Below, piece after piece: positions 23,682 to 32,690 of a stretch of DNA of 64,000 nt (position 1 is the first letter of the stretch; each line of letters opens with the position of its first letter). Position numbers and translations under genes: made by a program. Source of the DNA: Streptomyces sp. PCS3-D2 (lineage in GTDB: Bacteria > Actinomycetota > Actinomycetes > Streptomycetales > Streptomycetaceae); NCBI RefSeq assembly GCF_000612545.2, contig NZ_CP097800.1, positions 1,674,001 through 1,738,000 on the forward strand, in the 5' to 3' direction. The notes beneath the pieces were generated by a model, which saw nothing but the letters and a program-made list of their open reading frames with translations, was not told the origin of the DNA and made no database searches.

Positions 23682-24826
23682 CGCCCGGCCACCTCCGCGC
23701 CCAGCGCCCCGTACAGCTCCTTCGCGATGATCGTGCGCTGCACCTCGCTCGCCCCCTCGTAGATCCGCGGTGCCCGCACCTCCCGGTAGAGGTGTTCCAG
23801 CAGGTGCCCCCGACGCAGGGCGACCGCACCGTGCAGCTGGACCGCGTGGTCCACGACATACTGCGCCGTCTCCGTGGCCAGCAGCTTCGCCATCGCCACC
23901 CGCCGCGGCACGTCCGCCCCGCCCCGGTCACAGGCACCGGCCGCCGCGTAGACGAGCAGCCGGGCCGCCTCGGTGCGGGTGGCCATCTCGGCCACCCGGT
24001 GCGCCACCGCCTGGAGGTCGCTCAGCGTTCCGCCGAACGCGGTCCGCCCGGCCGTGTGCGCGAGGGTCGCGTCCAGCGCGGCCCGGGCCATGCCCACCGC
24101 GAACGCGCCGACGCTGGGCCGGAAGAGGTTCAGGGTGTCCATGGCGACGCGGAAACCCCGCCCCGGCTCGCCGAGCAGGTCCTGCCGTCCCACCGGAACC
24201 CCGTCGAAGCGCAGGGACCCGATGGGATGCGGGGAGAGCATGTCCAGCGGCTCCCCGCCGAGACCCTCGCGGTCCGCGGGGACCAGGAAGGCCGACACCC
24301 CCTTCGCCCCCGGCCCTTCACCCGTCCGGGCGAACACGGTGTAGAAATCCGCTTCGGGGGCGTTGGAGATCCAGCACTTCTCACCGGTCAGCCGCCAGCC
24401 GCCGCGCCCGGCCGCCGCGTCCGGAACCGCGGCCAGCGCCAGCGCCGCCGCGTCCGAACCCGCCCCCGGCTCGCTCAGCGCGAAGGCCGCCACGGCCCGC
24501 CCGGCCCGTACCGCGGGCAGCCACCGCTCCTTCTGCGCCTCGGTGCCCGACCGCAGGACCGGGTGCGCCCCCAGGCCCTGGAGGGCCAGCGCGGTCTCGG
24601 CCTCCGTACAGCCGTAGGCGAGGGACTCCCGCAGCAGGCACAGCTCCAGCGCACCCGCGGAGAACACCCGCTCCAGCAGGCCCAGCTCACCCAGCGCCGC
24701 CAGCAGGGGCCGGTTGACCCTGCCCGGCTCCCCCTTCTCCGCCAGCGGCCTCAGTCGCTCCGCCGCCAGTGCGCGCCACCGCGCGCACCACTCCTCCTGG
24801 TCCGCCCCGAGCGCGAATCCGGTCAT
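23678..24826 (-). CDS. Acyl-CoA dehydrogenase
   Basis: This 382-aa flavoprotein of the ACAD family has an N-terminal helical domain, a middle beta domain with AFALSEPGAGSDAAAL and GEKCWISNA, and a C-terminal domain. The C-terminal domain ends in QLHGAVALRRGHLLEHLYREVRA, with the glutamate of YEGASEVQ at the usual catalytic base position. It introduces a double bond into an acyl-CoA, probably a cyclic or ring-opened intermediate of the aromatic pathway. It is divergent from the CoA-ligase gene, and both lie beside a TGAC-N4-GTCA palindrome. RidA follows with a 4-nt overlap. Confidence 0.92.
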   Translation of the reverse strand: MTGFALGADQEEWCARWRALAAERLRPLAEKGEPGRVNRPLLAALGELGLLERVFSAGALELCLLRESLAYGCTEAETALALQGLGAHPVLRSGTEAQKERWLPAVRAGRAVAAFALSEPGAGSDAAALALAAVPDAAAGRGGWRLTGEKCWISNAPEADFYTVFARTGEGPGAKGVSAFLVPADREGLGGEPLDMLSPHPIGSLRFDGVPVGRQDLLGEPGRGFRVAMDTLNLFRPSVGAFAVGMARAALDATLAHTAGRTAFGGTLSDLQAVAHRVAEMATRTEAARLLVYAAAGACDRGGADVPRRVAMAKLLATETAQYVVDHAVQLHGAVALRRGHLLEHLYREVRAPRIYEGASEVQRTIIAKELYGALGAEVAGR

Positions 24827-24855
24827 CCGAATGCCCCCGCTTCTATCGCGTCCTG

Positions 24856-24883
24856 TTGACTGCCGTCACCATCACGATACGCT
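24856..24883 (+). promoter_or_regulatory. Promoter with candidate PaaX-type operator (TGACTGCCGTCA)
   Basis: TTGACT (24856-24861) and TACGCT (24878-24883), 16 bp apart, form a plausible promoter for the CoA-ligase gene. The palindrome TGAC-TGCC-GTCA (24857-24868) overlaps its -35. An 11/12 match, TGACTACCGTCA, lies upstream of the enoyl-CoA hydratase operon at 31506. The PaaX-family protein encoded at 26643 is the likely ligand. Confidence 0.5.
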
Positions 24884-24974
24884 CCTTGGAGTACCTCCCG
24901 GCGGTCGCCGGGAGAAACGACCGCACGGCCGGCCCCACCCCACTCCGGACCGCTGCAAGGGGGGCGAACCCGCC

Positions 24975-26633
24975 TTGGACCTCAAGCCTTCCGCTCACGT
25001 CGACACCTTCGCGCGCGACCATCTGCCACCAGCGCAGGCCTGGCCGGAGCTCCTCTTCGATCTGCCCGAACTGGCCTATCCGGACCGGCTGAACTGCGGG
25101 GCCGAGCTGCTCGACGCGACCATCGCCCGGTTCGGCCCCGAGGGCGCCGACCGTCCGGCCCTCCGCGACGGCGCCGGCGAGGTGTGGACGTACGGCGGGC
25201 TGCGCGACCGCGTGGACGGCCTCGCCCACGTGCTGACCTGCGACCTCGGCGTCGTCCCCGGCAACCGGGTGCTCCTGCGCGGCCCCACCGGCCCCTGGCT
25301 CGCCGCCTGCTGGCTCGCGGTCATGAAGGCGGGCGCGGTGGCCGTCACCGTGCTGCCCCAGCAGCGCGCGCAGGAGCTGGCTACCGTGTGCGAGATGGCC
25401 CGGGTGCGGCACGCCCTGTGCCACGCGGACGTCCTGGACGACCTCGTGAAGGCCGAGGTGCCGGGGCTGCGGATCACCGCCTACGGCGGCGGCGCCGAGG
25501 ACGACCTGCTCCGCCTGGCGCGGGCGCACCGGGGCAAGCCCTTCCCCGCCGCCGCGACCTCCGCCGACGACGTCGCCCTGATCGCTTTCACCTCCGGCAC
25601 CACCGGGCGGCCCAAGGGCTGCATGCACTTCCACCGCGACCTGCTCGCCGTCGCCGACACCTTCTCCCGCCATGTGCTGCGGCCCCGCCCCGACGACGTG
25701 TTCGCGGGCAGCCCGCCCCTCGGCTTCACCTTCGGCCTGGGCGGACTCGTCGTCTTCCCGCTGCGCGCCGGCGCCTGCGCGCTGCTGCTGGAGGACGCGG
25801 TGCCGCGCCGGCTGCTGCCCGCGCTCGCGGAGCACCGGGTGACGGTGCTGTTCACCGCGCCCACCGCCTACCGGACGATGCTGGACGCCCTCGGCCCGTA
25901 CGACGTGGGCATGTACGACCTGTCCGCACTGCGCCGCTGCGTCTCGGCCGGGGAGAACCTGCCCGCGGCCACCTGGAAGGCCTGGTACGAGCGCACCGGT
26001 CTGCGCGTGATCAACGGCATCGGGGCGACCGAGCTGCTGCACATCTTCATCTCCGCCGCCGACGAGGACATCCGCCCCGGCACGACCGGCCGGGTGGTGC
26101 CCGGCTGGCAGGCGCGCGTCGTGGACCGGTCCGGACGTCCGGTCCCGGACGGCGAGCCGGGGCTGCTGGCCGTGCGCGGCCCGGTGGGCTGCCGCTATCT
26201 GGCCGATCCCCGGCAGGCGGAGTACGTGCGGGACGGCTGGAACCTGACCGGCGACACCTACGTGCGCGACCCGGACGGCTACTTCCGCTACGTCGCCCGG
26301 GCCGACGACATGATCATCTCCGCGGGCTACAACATCGCGGGCCCGGAGGTGGAGGAGGCCCTGCTGCGCCACCCGGACGTGGTGGAGGCCGCGGTCGTGG
26401 GCCGCCCGGACGAACGACGCGGGCAGATCGTCGTGGCGTACACCGTCCCCCGTGAAGGGGCCGTCCTGACGGAGGACGCCCTGCGCACCTTCATGCGGGC
26501 GGAACTGGCCCCGCACAAGTGCCCGCGCTCCTTCGTCTTCCTGCCCGCGCTCCCCCGGACCGCCACGGGCAAGCTCCAGCGCTTCCGGCTGCGCGATCAA
26601 GGATCCGGGCCCGACCGCCGGGACACCCCCTAG
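24975..26633 (+). CDS. Benzoate/2-aminobenzoate-type aryl-CoA ligase
   Basis: This 552-aa ANL-superfamily enzyme activates an aromatic acid to its CoA thioester through an adenylate. It shows the P-loop motif AFTSGTTGRPKGCMHFH, GIGATELLHIFIS (A5), the hinge TGDTYVRDPDGYF and the C-terminal catalytic lysine in PRTATGKLQRFRL. The N-terminus (SAHVDTFARDHLPP) matches benzoate-CoA and 2-aminobenzoate-CoA ligases. The TTG at 24975 is selected because an AAGGGGGGCG site lies 8-9 nt upstream and it sits just before the family's conserved start; no ATG or GTG fits. PaaX follows after 9 nt. Together with the fused monooxygenase/reductase nearby, 2-aminobenzoate (anthranilate) is the favoured substrate; salicylate or benzoate remain possible. 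Confidence 0.9.
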   Translation: MDLKPSAHVDTFARDHLPPAQAWPELLFDLPELAYPDRLNCGAELLDATIARFGPEGADRPALRDGAGEVWTYGGLRDRVDGLAHVLTCDLGVVPGNRVLLRGPTGPWLAACWLAVMKAGAVAVTVLPQQRAQELATVCEMARVRHALCHADVLDDLVKAEVPGLRITAYGGGAEDDLLRLARAHRGKPFPAAATSADDVALIAFTSGTTGRPKGCMHFHRDLLAVADTFSRHVLRPRPDDVFAGSPPLGFTFGLGGLVVFPLRAGACALLLEDAVPRRLLPALAEHRVTVLFTAPTAYRTMLDALGPYDVGMYDLSALRRCVSAGENLPAATWKAWYERTGLRVINGIGATELLHIFISAADEDIRPGTTGRVVPGWQARVVDRSGRPVPDGEPGLLAVRGPVGCRYLADPRQAEYVRDGWNLTGDTYVRDPDGYFRYVARADDMIISAGYNIAGPEVEEALLRHPDVVEAAVVGRPDERRGQIVVAYTVPREGAVLTEDALRTFMRAELAPHKCPRSFVFLPALPRTATGKLQRFRLRDQGSGPDRRDTP

Positions 26634-26642
26634 AGTGAAGCC

Positions 26643-27443
26643 GTGGTCGAGCAGCACACTCCGCGATCCCTGATCGTCACGTTCTACGGAGCCTACGGGC
26701 GGGCCTTCGAGGGCCCGGTCCCGGTGTCCGCGCTGGTACGCCTGCTGGGCGCGGCCGGAGTCGACGCCCCGTCGGTCCGCTCCTCGGTGTCCCGGCTCAA
26801 GCGGCGCGGCTTCCTGCTGCCGGCGCGCGCCGCGGACGGCTCGGCGGCGTACGGGCTCTCCGCAGAGGCGCGCCGGCTGCTGGACGACGGCGACCGCCGC
26901 ATCTACGGCGGCCCGCAGCCGTCGGACGCATGGCTGGTGGCGGTCTTCTCCGTGCCCGAGCAGGAGCGGGCCAAGCGGCACCTGCTGCGCTCCCGGCTGG
27001 CCGGCCTCGGCTTCGGGGCGGTGGCGCCGGGCGTGTGGATCGCCCCCGCCCGGCTGGCGGAGGAGACCGCGCACACGCTGGAGCGGCTGCGCCTGACGCC
27101 GTACGTGGAGCTGTTCCGCGGCAGCCACCTCGGCTTCGCCCCGGCCGCCGAGGCGGTGGCCCGCTGGTGGGACCTGGCCTCGCTGGCCAAGCAGCACGAG
27201 GAGTTCCTCGATCTGCACGAACCGGCCCTGCGCGCCCTCCAGTCGGGCCCGCGGCCGACACCGGAGGATGCCTACCGCGGCTACCTCCTCGCACTGGACA
27301 GCTGGCGCCGCCTGCCGTACGCCGACCCGGGCCTGCCGCGCGAGCTGCTCCCGGCGGGCTGGCCGGGCGACCGGTCGGCGGCCGTCTTCGCCGAACTCCA
27401 CGCCCGGCTGCGGGACATCGGGGCGGAGTTCGTGGAGCTGTAG
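26643..27443 (+). CDS. PaaX-family transcriptional repressor
   Basis: This 266-aa regulator has an N-terminal PaaX winged helix (SLIVTFYGAYGRAFEGPVPV, SVRSSVSRLKRRGFLL), a central Cas2-like domain (WLVAVFSVPEQERAKRHLLR, GFGAVAPGVWIAP) and a C-terminal helical domain (RGYLLALDSWRRLPYADPGL). PaaX proteins repress aryl-CoA catabolic operons and are released by an aryl-CoA. The gene follows the CoA ligase by 9 nt and starts at GTG 26643. The TGAC-N4-GTCA palindromes at 24857 and 31506 are candidate binding sites. Confidence 0.92.
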   Translation: MVEQHTPRSLIVTFYGAYGRAFEGPVPVSALVRLLGAAGVDAPSVRSSVSRLKRRGFLLPARAADGSAAYGLSAEARRLLDDGDRRIYGGPQPSDAWLVAVFSVPEQERAKRHLLRSRLAGLGFGAVAPGVWIAPARLAEETAHTLERLRLTPYVELFRGSHLGFAPAAEAVARWWDLASLAKQHEEFLDLHEPALRALQSGPRPTPEDAYRGYLLALDSWRRLPYADPGLPRELLPAGWPGDRSAAVFAELHARLRDIGAEFVEL

Positions 27444-27534
27444 GCCGGACCGCGTGCTCCGAGCGCCGCCGCCGGGCGCGCCGCTCACGGGAAATGCCGG
27501 TGCGCGCGGCGGCACGGCCGCGGCAGGATGAGCC

Positions 27535-28374
27535 ATGACCTGGACCTTCACTTCCGACCTGGCCGCCTACCGGACCGCGGCCGGCCCGGCCGTGGCCGCG
27601 CGGCCCGTGCCCAACACCCTGCTGCTGAGCGTGGCCGACGCGCTGGAGCGGCGCGGGCTGCACGCCTTCGGCCCCGGCGCCCCCGTCTTCGGCTGGTGGA
27701 CCAATCCCGACGGCGCCGTCTCCGGCGCTCTGGTGTGCACCCCGCCGCATCCGCTGCAGCTCGGCGCGCTGCCCGAGGAGGCGGTGCGCGCGCTGGGCGA
27801 CGCACTCACCGCCGAGCCGCTGCTGGCCGGGCTCCGGGGGATCAACGCCCGCCGTCCGGACGCGGAGGCCCTGGCACAGGCCTGGGGCCGGTCCACGGTC
27901 ATCGCCGAGGAGCAGCGGCTCTACCGGCTGGCCGGGCTGGTCGCCCCGCAGCCCTCCCCGGACGGCCGGGCGCGGGTCGCCACCGAAGCCGATCTCGCGC
28001 TGCTCGTCGAGTGGCTGGAGGCGTTCCACGCCGAGGTGGGGATACCGGCCGGCTCTTCCGAGGCGCAGGTGCGCGACCGGCTCTCGTACGGCGGGCTGCT
28101 GCTGTGGGAGGACGGCGGCGCCCCTGTCTCGCTGGCGTCCTTCTCCCGTCCGGTCGGCTCCACCTCCCGCGTCGGGCCGGTGTTCACCCCGGCCCGGTTC
28201 CGGGGCCGCGGGTACGCCGCCGGCGTCACGCACGCGGTGAGCGAGGCGGCGTACGCGGCCGGCGCCGCGGAGGTCGTCCTCTTCACGGATCTCGCCAACC
28301 CGACGAGCAACGGCGTCTACCTGCGGCTGGGCTACCGGCCGGTCGAGGACCGGGCCCGGATCGTCCCGGCCTGA
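27535..28374 (+). CDS. GNAT-family N-acetyltransferase
   Basis: This 279-aa acetyl-CoA-dependent transferase has its GNAT core in the C-terminal half: motif A around VFTPARFRGRGYAAGVTHAV (acetyl-CoA pyrophosphate loop R-x-x-G-x-G/A) and motif B ending TSNGVYLRLGYRPVED. The N-terminal half resembles the helper domain of actinobacterial two-domain GNATs. It sits inside the aromatic cluster, transcribed with ligase and paaX, but nothing in it points to a role in aromatic degradation. Substrate unknown. Confidence 0.88.
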   Translation: MTWTFTSDLAAYRTAAGPAVAARPVPNTLLLSVADALERRGLHAFGPGAPVFGWWTNPDGAVSGALVCTPPHPLQLGALPEEAVRALGDALTAEPLLAGLRGINARRPDAEALAQAWGRSTVIAEEQRLYRLAGLVAPQPSPDGRARVATEADLALLVEWLEAFHAEVGIPAGSSEAQVRDRLSYGGLLLWEDGGAPVSLASFSRPVGSTSRVGPVFTPARFRGRGYAAGVTHAVSEAAYAAGAAEVVLFTDLANPTSNGVYLRLGYRPVEDRARIVPA

Positions 28375-28393
28375 ACCGGTCGCGGCCGGGCCG

Positions 28394-30649
28394 TCAGCCG
28401 CGGCCCGTCGGGGGTTTGCGGCTGCCGGCGCGGTAGGGGGCGGGCCAGGGGGCTGCCGGGCCCTCGTAGGACTGGTCGGCGGCCGCGTGCAGGGTCCAGT
28501 GGGGGTCGTAGAGGTGCGGGCGCCCGAGGGCGCACAGATCCGCCCGGCCGGCCAGCAGCAGGGAGTTGACGTCGTCCCAGGAGGAGATGGCGCCGACGGC
28601 GATGACGGGGACGCCGAGCGCGTTGCGGATCCGGTCCGCGTACGGGGTCTGGTACGAGCGCCCGTACTCGGGGGCCTCGTCCGCGACGACCTGGCCGGTG
28701 GAGACGTCGATGGCGTCGGCGCCGCGGGCGGCGAACGCGGCGGCGATCTCCACCGCCTCCTCCGCCGTGGTGCCGCCGGGCGCCCAGTCGGTGGCCGACA
28801 GGCGCACGGTCATGGGGCGCTGGGCGGGCCAGACCGCGCGGACGGCGTCGAAGACCTCCAGCGGGAAGCGCAGCCGGTTCTCCAGGGAGCCGCCGTAGGC
28901 GTCGGTGCGGTGGTTGGTCAGCGGCGAGAGGAAGCCGGAGAGCAGGTAGCCGTGGGCGCAGTGCAGTTCGAGCAGGTCGAAGCCGCAGTCGGCGGCGCGG
29001 ACGGCGGCCGCCGCGAAGTCGGAGCGCAGTGCGGTCAGGTCCGCCCGCTCCAGGGCGCGCGGCAGGGCGGAGACGCCCGGCCGGTAGGGCAGTGCGGAGG
29101 CGGCCACCAGCGGCCAGTTGCCGTCCGGGAGGGGGTCGTCCATGCCTTCCCACATGACCTTGGTCGAGCCCTTGCGGCCGGCGTGGCCGAGCTGGACGCC
29201 GAGGGCGGTGCCGGGCGCAGCGGTGTGGACGAAATCGGTGATCCGCCGCCAGGCGTCGGCCTGCTCCTGGGTGTAGAGGCCGGCGCAGCCGGGAGTGATG
29301 CGGCCCTCTTCGCTGACGCAGACCATCTCGGTCATCACGAGCCCGGCTCCGCCGAGGGCCCGTGCGCCGAGGTGGACGAGGTGGAAGTCGCCGGGCATGC
29401 CTTCCTCGGCCGAGTACATGTCCATGGGTGAGACGACGACCCGGTTGCGCAGGGTCAGGCCGCGCAGGGCGAGCGGGGTGAACATGGGCGGGGTGGACGC
29501 GTCGGGGCAGCCGAAGTCGCGTTCCACGGCGCGGGTGAACCGTTCGTCGCGCAGCCGCAGGTTGTCGTGCGTGACGCGGCGGCTACGGGTGAGGAGGTTG
29601 AAGGCGAACTGCCGGGCGGGCTGGTCCGCGTATCCGGCGAGTTCCTCGAACCAGCGGCTGCTGGCGGCCGCGGCCCGCTGGGTGCTGGCGACGGCGGGGC
29701 GACGGGCCGCCTCGTAGGCGGCGAGGGCGGCCGGTACGTCCCCTTCGGCGGCGTCCAGCGCTTCGGCGAGGGCGAGGGCGTCCTCGACGGCGAGTTTGGT
29801 GCCGGATCCGATGGAGAAGTGGGCGGTGTGCGCGGCGTCGCCGACGAGCGCCACGTTGCCGTGGGACCAGTGCTCGTTGACGACGGTGCGGAACTGGGTC
29901 CAGGCGGAGCGGTTGCCGTGCAGGGGCCGGCCGCGCAGGGCCTCGCTGAAGATCTTGGCGCAGCGGGCCGCCGATTCGTCCTCCTCGCAGAGGTCGAGGC
30001 CGGCCGACCGCCAGACCTCCTCGCGCATCTCCACGATGACGGTGGAGGCGTCGGCCGCGTAGGGGTAGGCGTGCAGTTGCACGACTCCGTGCTCGGTCTC
30101 GGCGATCTCGAAGCGGAAGGCCTCGAAGGCGAAGTCGGCGGCGAGCCAGATGTAGCGGCAGCGGCCCGCGGTCAGGGTCGGCCGGTAGTGCGCGGCATCG
30201 GCGTCGCGGATCGCGCTGTGCACGCCGTCCGCCGCGACCACCAGGTCGTGGGAGGCGCGCAGCTCGGCGACGTCCGGAGCCGCGGTGCGGAAGCGGAGCC
30301 GGACGCCGAGCCCGGCGCAGCGCTCGTGCAGGATCTCCAGGAGCCTGCGCCGTCCGATGGCCGCGAAGCCGTGACCGCCCGAGGTCAGCAGCCGTCCCCG
30401 GTGCACGACGTCGATGTCGTCCCAGCGCACGAACTCCGCGCTCAGGGCGGCGTGGACGGTGGTGTCGGCCCGTTCGATGCCACCGAGGGTCTCGTCGGAG
30501 AGCACGACGCCGAAGCCGAAGGTGTCGTCCGGGGCGTTGCGCTCCCACACCTCCACGGCGTGGCCCCGGCGGGCCAGGAGCGCGGCGGTGTACAGCCCTC
30601 CCGGTCCGCCGCCGACGACGGCGACCCGCAATGCGCTGCCGAGGGGCAT
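28394..30649 (-). CDS. Fused flavin monooxygenase / OYE reductase (2-aminobenzoyl-CoA monooxygenase/reductase or salicylyl-CoA 5-hydroxylase type)
   Basis: This 751-aa bifunctional flavoprotein has an N-terminal FAD-dependent aromatic hydroxylase (VVGGGPGGLYTAAL near residue 10, VGDAAHTAHFSIGSGTKLA near 270). It is fused to a C-terminal FMN-binding old-yellow-enzyme domain (from about residue 390: PLALRGLTLRNRVVVSPMDM, LGHAGRKGS, HCAHGYLLSGFLSP, GRADLCALGRPHL). This exact architecture is known for 2-aminobenzoyl-CoA monooxygenase/reductase of Azoarcus, which hydroxylates and then reduces the ring, and for salicylyl-CoA 5-hydroxylases. The ATG at 30649 follows the hydratase stop by 4 nt, so they form one operon. 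With the aryl-CoA ligase and RidA nearby, aerobic anthranilate degradation is the best reading. Confidence 0.9.
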   Translation of the reverse strand: MPLGSALRVAVVGGGPGGLYTAALLARRGHAVEVWERNAPDDTFGFGVVLSDETLGGIERADTTVHAALSAEFVRWDDIDVVHRGRLLTSGGHGFAAIGRRRLLEILHERCAGLGVRLRFRTAAPDVAELRASHDLVVAADGVHSAIRDADAAHYRPTLTAGRCRYIWLAADFAFEAFRFEIAETEHGVVQLHAYPYAADASTVIVEMREEVWRSAGLDLCEEDESAARCAKIFSEALRGRPLHGNRSAWTQFRTVVNEHWSHGNVALVGDAAHTAHFSIGSGTKLAVEDALALAEALDAAEGDVPAALAAYEAARRPAVASTQRAAAASSRWFEELAGYADQPARQFAFNLLTRSRRVTHDNLRLRDERFTRAVERDFGCPDASTPPMFTPLALRGLTLRNRVVVSPMDMYSAEEGMPGDFHLVHLGARALGGAGLVMTEMVCVSEEGRITPGCAGLYTQEQADAWRRITDFVHTAAPGTALGVQLGHAGRKGSTKVMWEGMDDPLPDGNWPLVAASALPYRPGVSALPRALERADLTALRSDFAAAAVRAADCGFDLLELHCAHGYLLSGFLSPLTNHRTDAYGGSLENRLRFPLEVFDAVRAVWPAQRPMTVRLSATDWAPGGTTAEEAVEIAAAFAARGADAIDVSTGQVVADEAPEYGRSYQTPYADRIRNALGVPVIAVGAISSWDDVNSLLLAGRADLCALGRPHLYDPHWTLHAAADQSYEGPAAPWPAPYRAGSRKPPTGRG

Positions 30650-30653
30650 GGCG

Positions 30654-31490
30654 CTACCTGCCCTTCCACTCCGGCGGCCGCCTTCCGGTGAAGGCCGCGT
30701 GGAACTCCGCGTAGTCCTGGCCGTTCATCAGCAGGGCCTGGGTGGCCGCGTCCAGCTCAACGGAGGCGGCCAGCGGCATGTCGAGTTCGGCCGTGAGCAG
30801 CGCCTTGGTCTGTGCGTGGGCGAGGGAGGGGCCCGCGGCGAGGCGGGCGGCGAGTTCGGCGGCCCGCACGTGGGCCTTGCCCTCCTCGGTGAGTTCGCTG
30901 AGCAGGCCGATCCGCTCGGCTTCGGGCGCGTGGACGGGCTCGCCGAGCATGAGCAGGCGGGTGGCGTGGCCGAGGCCGACGACGCGGGGCAGCAGGTAGG
31001 CGGCGCCCATGTCGCCGCCGGAGAGGCCGACGCGGGTGAAGAGGAAGGCGAAGCGCGCGGTGGGGTCGGCGATCCGGAAGTCCGCGGCGAGCGCGAGGAC
31101 GGCGCCGGCTCCGGCAGCCACCCCGTGCACGGCCGCAATCACCGGGAAGGGGCACTCCCGGATCGCGCGGACGACCTGGCCGGTCATCCGGTTGAAGTCG
31201 AGGAGCTGGGCCGTGTCCATGGCGAGGGTGGCGCCGATGATCTCGTCGACGTCACCACCGGAACAGAAGCCCCGTCCCTCGCCGCCCAGGACGAGGGCGC
31301 GCACGGAGCGCTCGCGGGACAGTTCGGCGAGGAGATCGCGCAGGTCGGCGTAGGCGCCGAAGGTGAGCGCGTTGATCTTCTCGGGGCGGTCGAAGGTGAC
31401 GGTGGCGACGCCGTCCCGCCGGGTGACCCGGAGGTGGTGCCACCGTTCGGTCGCTGGTGTGGAACCGGTGAAAGGGCTCACACCACCCAC
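30654..31490 (-). CDS. Enoyl-CoA hydratase/isomerase family protein
   Basis: This 278-aa crotonase-fold enzyme has the oxyanion-hole segments GEGRGFCSGGDVDEI and HGVAAGAGAVLALAADFRIA and catalytic-region LSGGDMGAAYLLPR. It probably hydrates or cleaves a ring-derived enoyl-CoA in the aromatic pathway. The start may be GTG 31490 or GTG 31481, as both are in frame; the conserved part begins about 15 residues in. It is first in the operon with the fused monooxygenase/reductase, and a TGAC-N4-GTCA palindrome lies 16 bp upstream. Confidence 0.9.
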   Translation of the reverse strand: MGGVSPFTGSTPATERWHHLRVTRRDGVATVTFDRPEKINALTFGAYADLRDLLAELSRERSVRALVLGGEGRGFCSGGDVDEIIGATLAMDTAQLLDFNRMTGQVVRAIRECPFPVIAAVHGVAAGAGAVLALAADFRIADPTARFAFLFTRVGLSGGDMGAAYLLPRVVGLGHATRLLMLGEPVHAPEAERIGLLSELTEEGKAHVRAAELAARLAAGPSLAHAQTKALLTAELDMPLAASVELDAATQALLMNGQDYAEFHAAFTGRRPPEWKGR

Positions 31491-31505
31491 GCTATCACCA
31501 GATCG

Positions 31506-31517
31506 TGACTACCGTCA
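31506..31517 (-). promoter_or_regulatory. Candidate PaaX-type operator (TGACTACCGTCA)
   Basis: The palindrome TGAC-N4-GTCA lies immediately upstream of the hydratase gene and matches the one at 24857-24868 in 11 of 12 positions. The two control regions of the same pathway carry it, which suggests common control by the PaaX-family protein. Confidence 0.5.
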
Positions 31518-31617
31518 GAGAAACGCAAGAGCAGGCGTCCACCCGGTGAGCCTCCGGCAGGGGCCCGCCCGAGGGTCGCCGCCCACCCGGCCCCGGCACC
31601 CGAAGCGCCGCGTATGA

Positions 31618-32637
31618 CTATGCGTCACCCGGGCCCGGGCGGCCGAGGGTGGCGACGAGGACCGCCTTGATGGTGTGCAGCCGGTTCTCGGCCTCGTCGA
31701 AGACCACGGAGTGCTCCGACTCGAACACCTCGTCCGTCACCTCCAGCGAGTCGAGCCCGTGTCGCTGGTGGATCTCCCGGGCCACCTTGGTGCCCAGGTC
31801 GTGGAAGGCCGGCAGGCAGTGCATGAACTTCACGTCCGGGTTCCCGGTGGCCCGCAGGACGTCCATGGTGACGGCGTACGGGGACAGGGCCTCGATCCGC
31901 TCGTCCCAGACCTCCTTGGGCTCCCCCATGGACACCCACACGTCCGTGACCACGAAGTCGGCCTGGGCGACACCCTCGGCGACCTGCTCGGTCAGGGTGA
32001 TCCGCGCACCGCTGTCCGCCGCGAGCCTGCGCGCCGCGGCCACCACGGGCTCGGCGGGCCAGTAGCTCCGGGGCGCGACGATCCGTACATCCATGCCGAG
32101 CAGGGCGCCCGTCACGAGGTACGAGTTGCCCATGTTGAAGCGGGCGTCGCCGAGGTACGCGAAGGCGATCCGGTCCAGGGGCTTGACGCTGTGCTCGGTC
32201 ATCGTCAGCAGGTCGGCCAGCATCTGGGTGGGGTGCCAGTCGTCGGTGAGGCCGTTGAAGACCGGCACGCCCGAGTGCGTGGCGAGCTCCTCGACGGCCT
32301 CCTGACTGTCGCCCCGGTACTCGATCCCGTCGAACATCCGGCCGAGGACCCGCGCGGTGTCCCGGACCGACTCCTTGTGCCCCATCTGGGAGCCGGCCGG
32401 GTCGAGGTAGACAGTGTGGGCTCCCTGGTCCGCGGCGGCGACCTCGAAGGCGCAGCGGGTGCGCGTCGAGGTCTTCTCGAAGATCAGGGCGATGTTCCTG
32501 CCCCGCAGGAGGCGCTGCTCGACGCCGGCCTTCTTGGCCGCCTTCAGATCGGCGGCGAGCTCGATCAGGCCGCGGAACTCGGCGGCCGTGAAGTCCAGCT
32601 CCTTGAGAAAACTGCGGCCTTTGAGGTCGGGGGCCAT
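31618..32637 (-). CDS. arcB: Ornithine carbamoyltransferase (catabolic type)
   Basis: This 339-aa cytoplasmic enzyme interconverts citrulline plus phosphate and ornithine plus carbamoyl phosphate. Motifs are clear: [15 protein letters not shown] (carbamoyl-phosphate binding), [22 protein letters not shown] and [10 protein letters not shown] (ornithine binding). Its length and its position just downstream of an arginine deiminase gene indicate the catabolic arcB form rather than biosynthetic argF. The ATG at 32637 is preceded by an AT-rich stretch with an ArgR-like box. No carbamate kinase gene is seen here. Confidence 0.93.
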   Translation of the reverse strand: MAPDLKGRSFLKELDFTAAEFRGLIELAADLKAAKKAGVEQRLLRGRNIALIFEKTSTRTRCAFEVAAADQGAHTVYLDPAGSQMGHKESVRDTARVLGRMFDGIEYRGDSQEAVEELATHSGVPVFNGLTDDWHPTQMLADLLTMTEHSVKPLDRIAFAYLGDARFNMGNSYLVTGALLGMDVRIVAPRSYWPAEPVVAAARRLAADSGARITLTEQVAEGVAQADFVVTDVWVSMGEPKEVWDERIEALSPYAVTMDVLRATGNPDVKFMHCLPAFHDLGTKVAREIHQRHGLDSLEVTDEVFESEHSVVFDEAENRLHTIKAVLVATLGRPGPGDA

Positions 32638-32690
32638 GAGGTCGCTCCAGCGTCACGGTAACAGGGGATGCTGGAAGTCTATACGACCCA

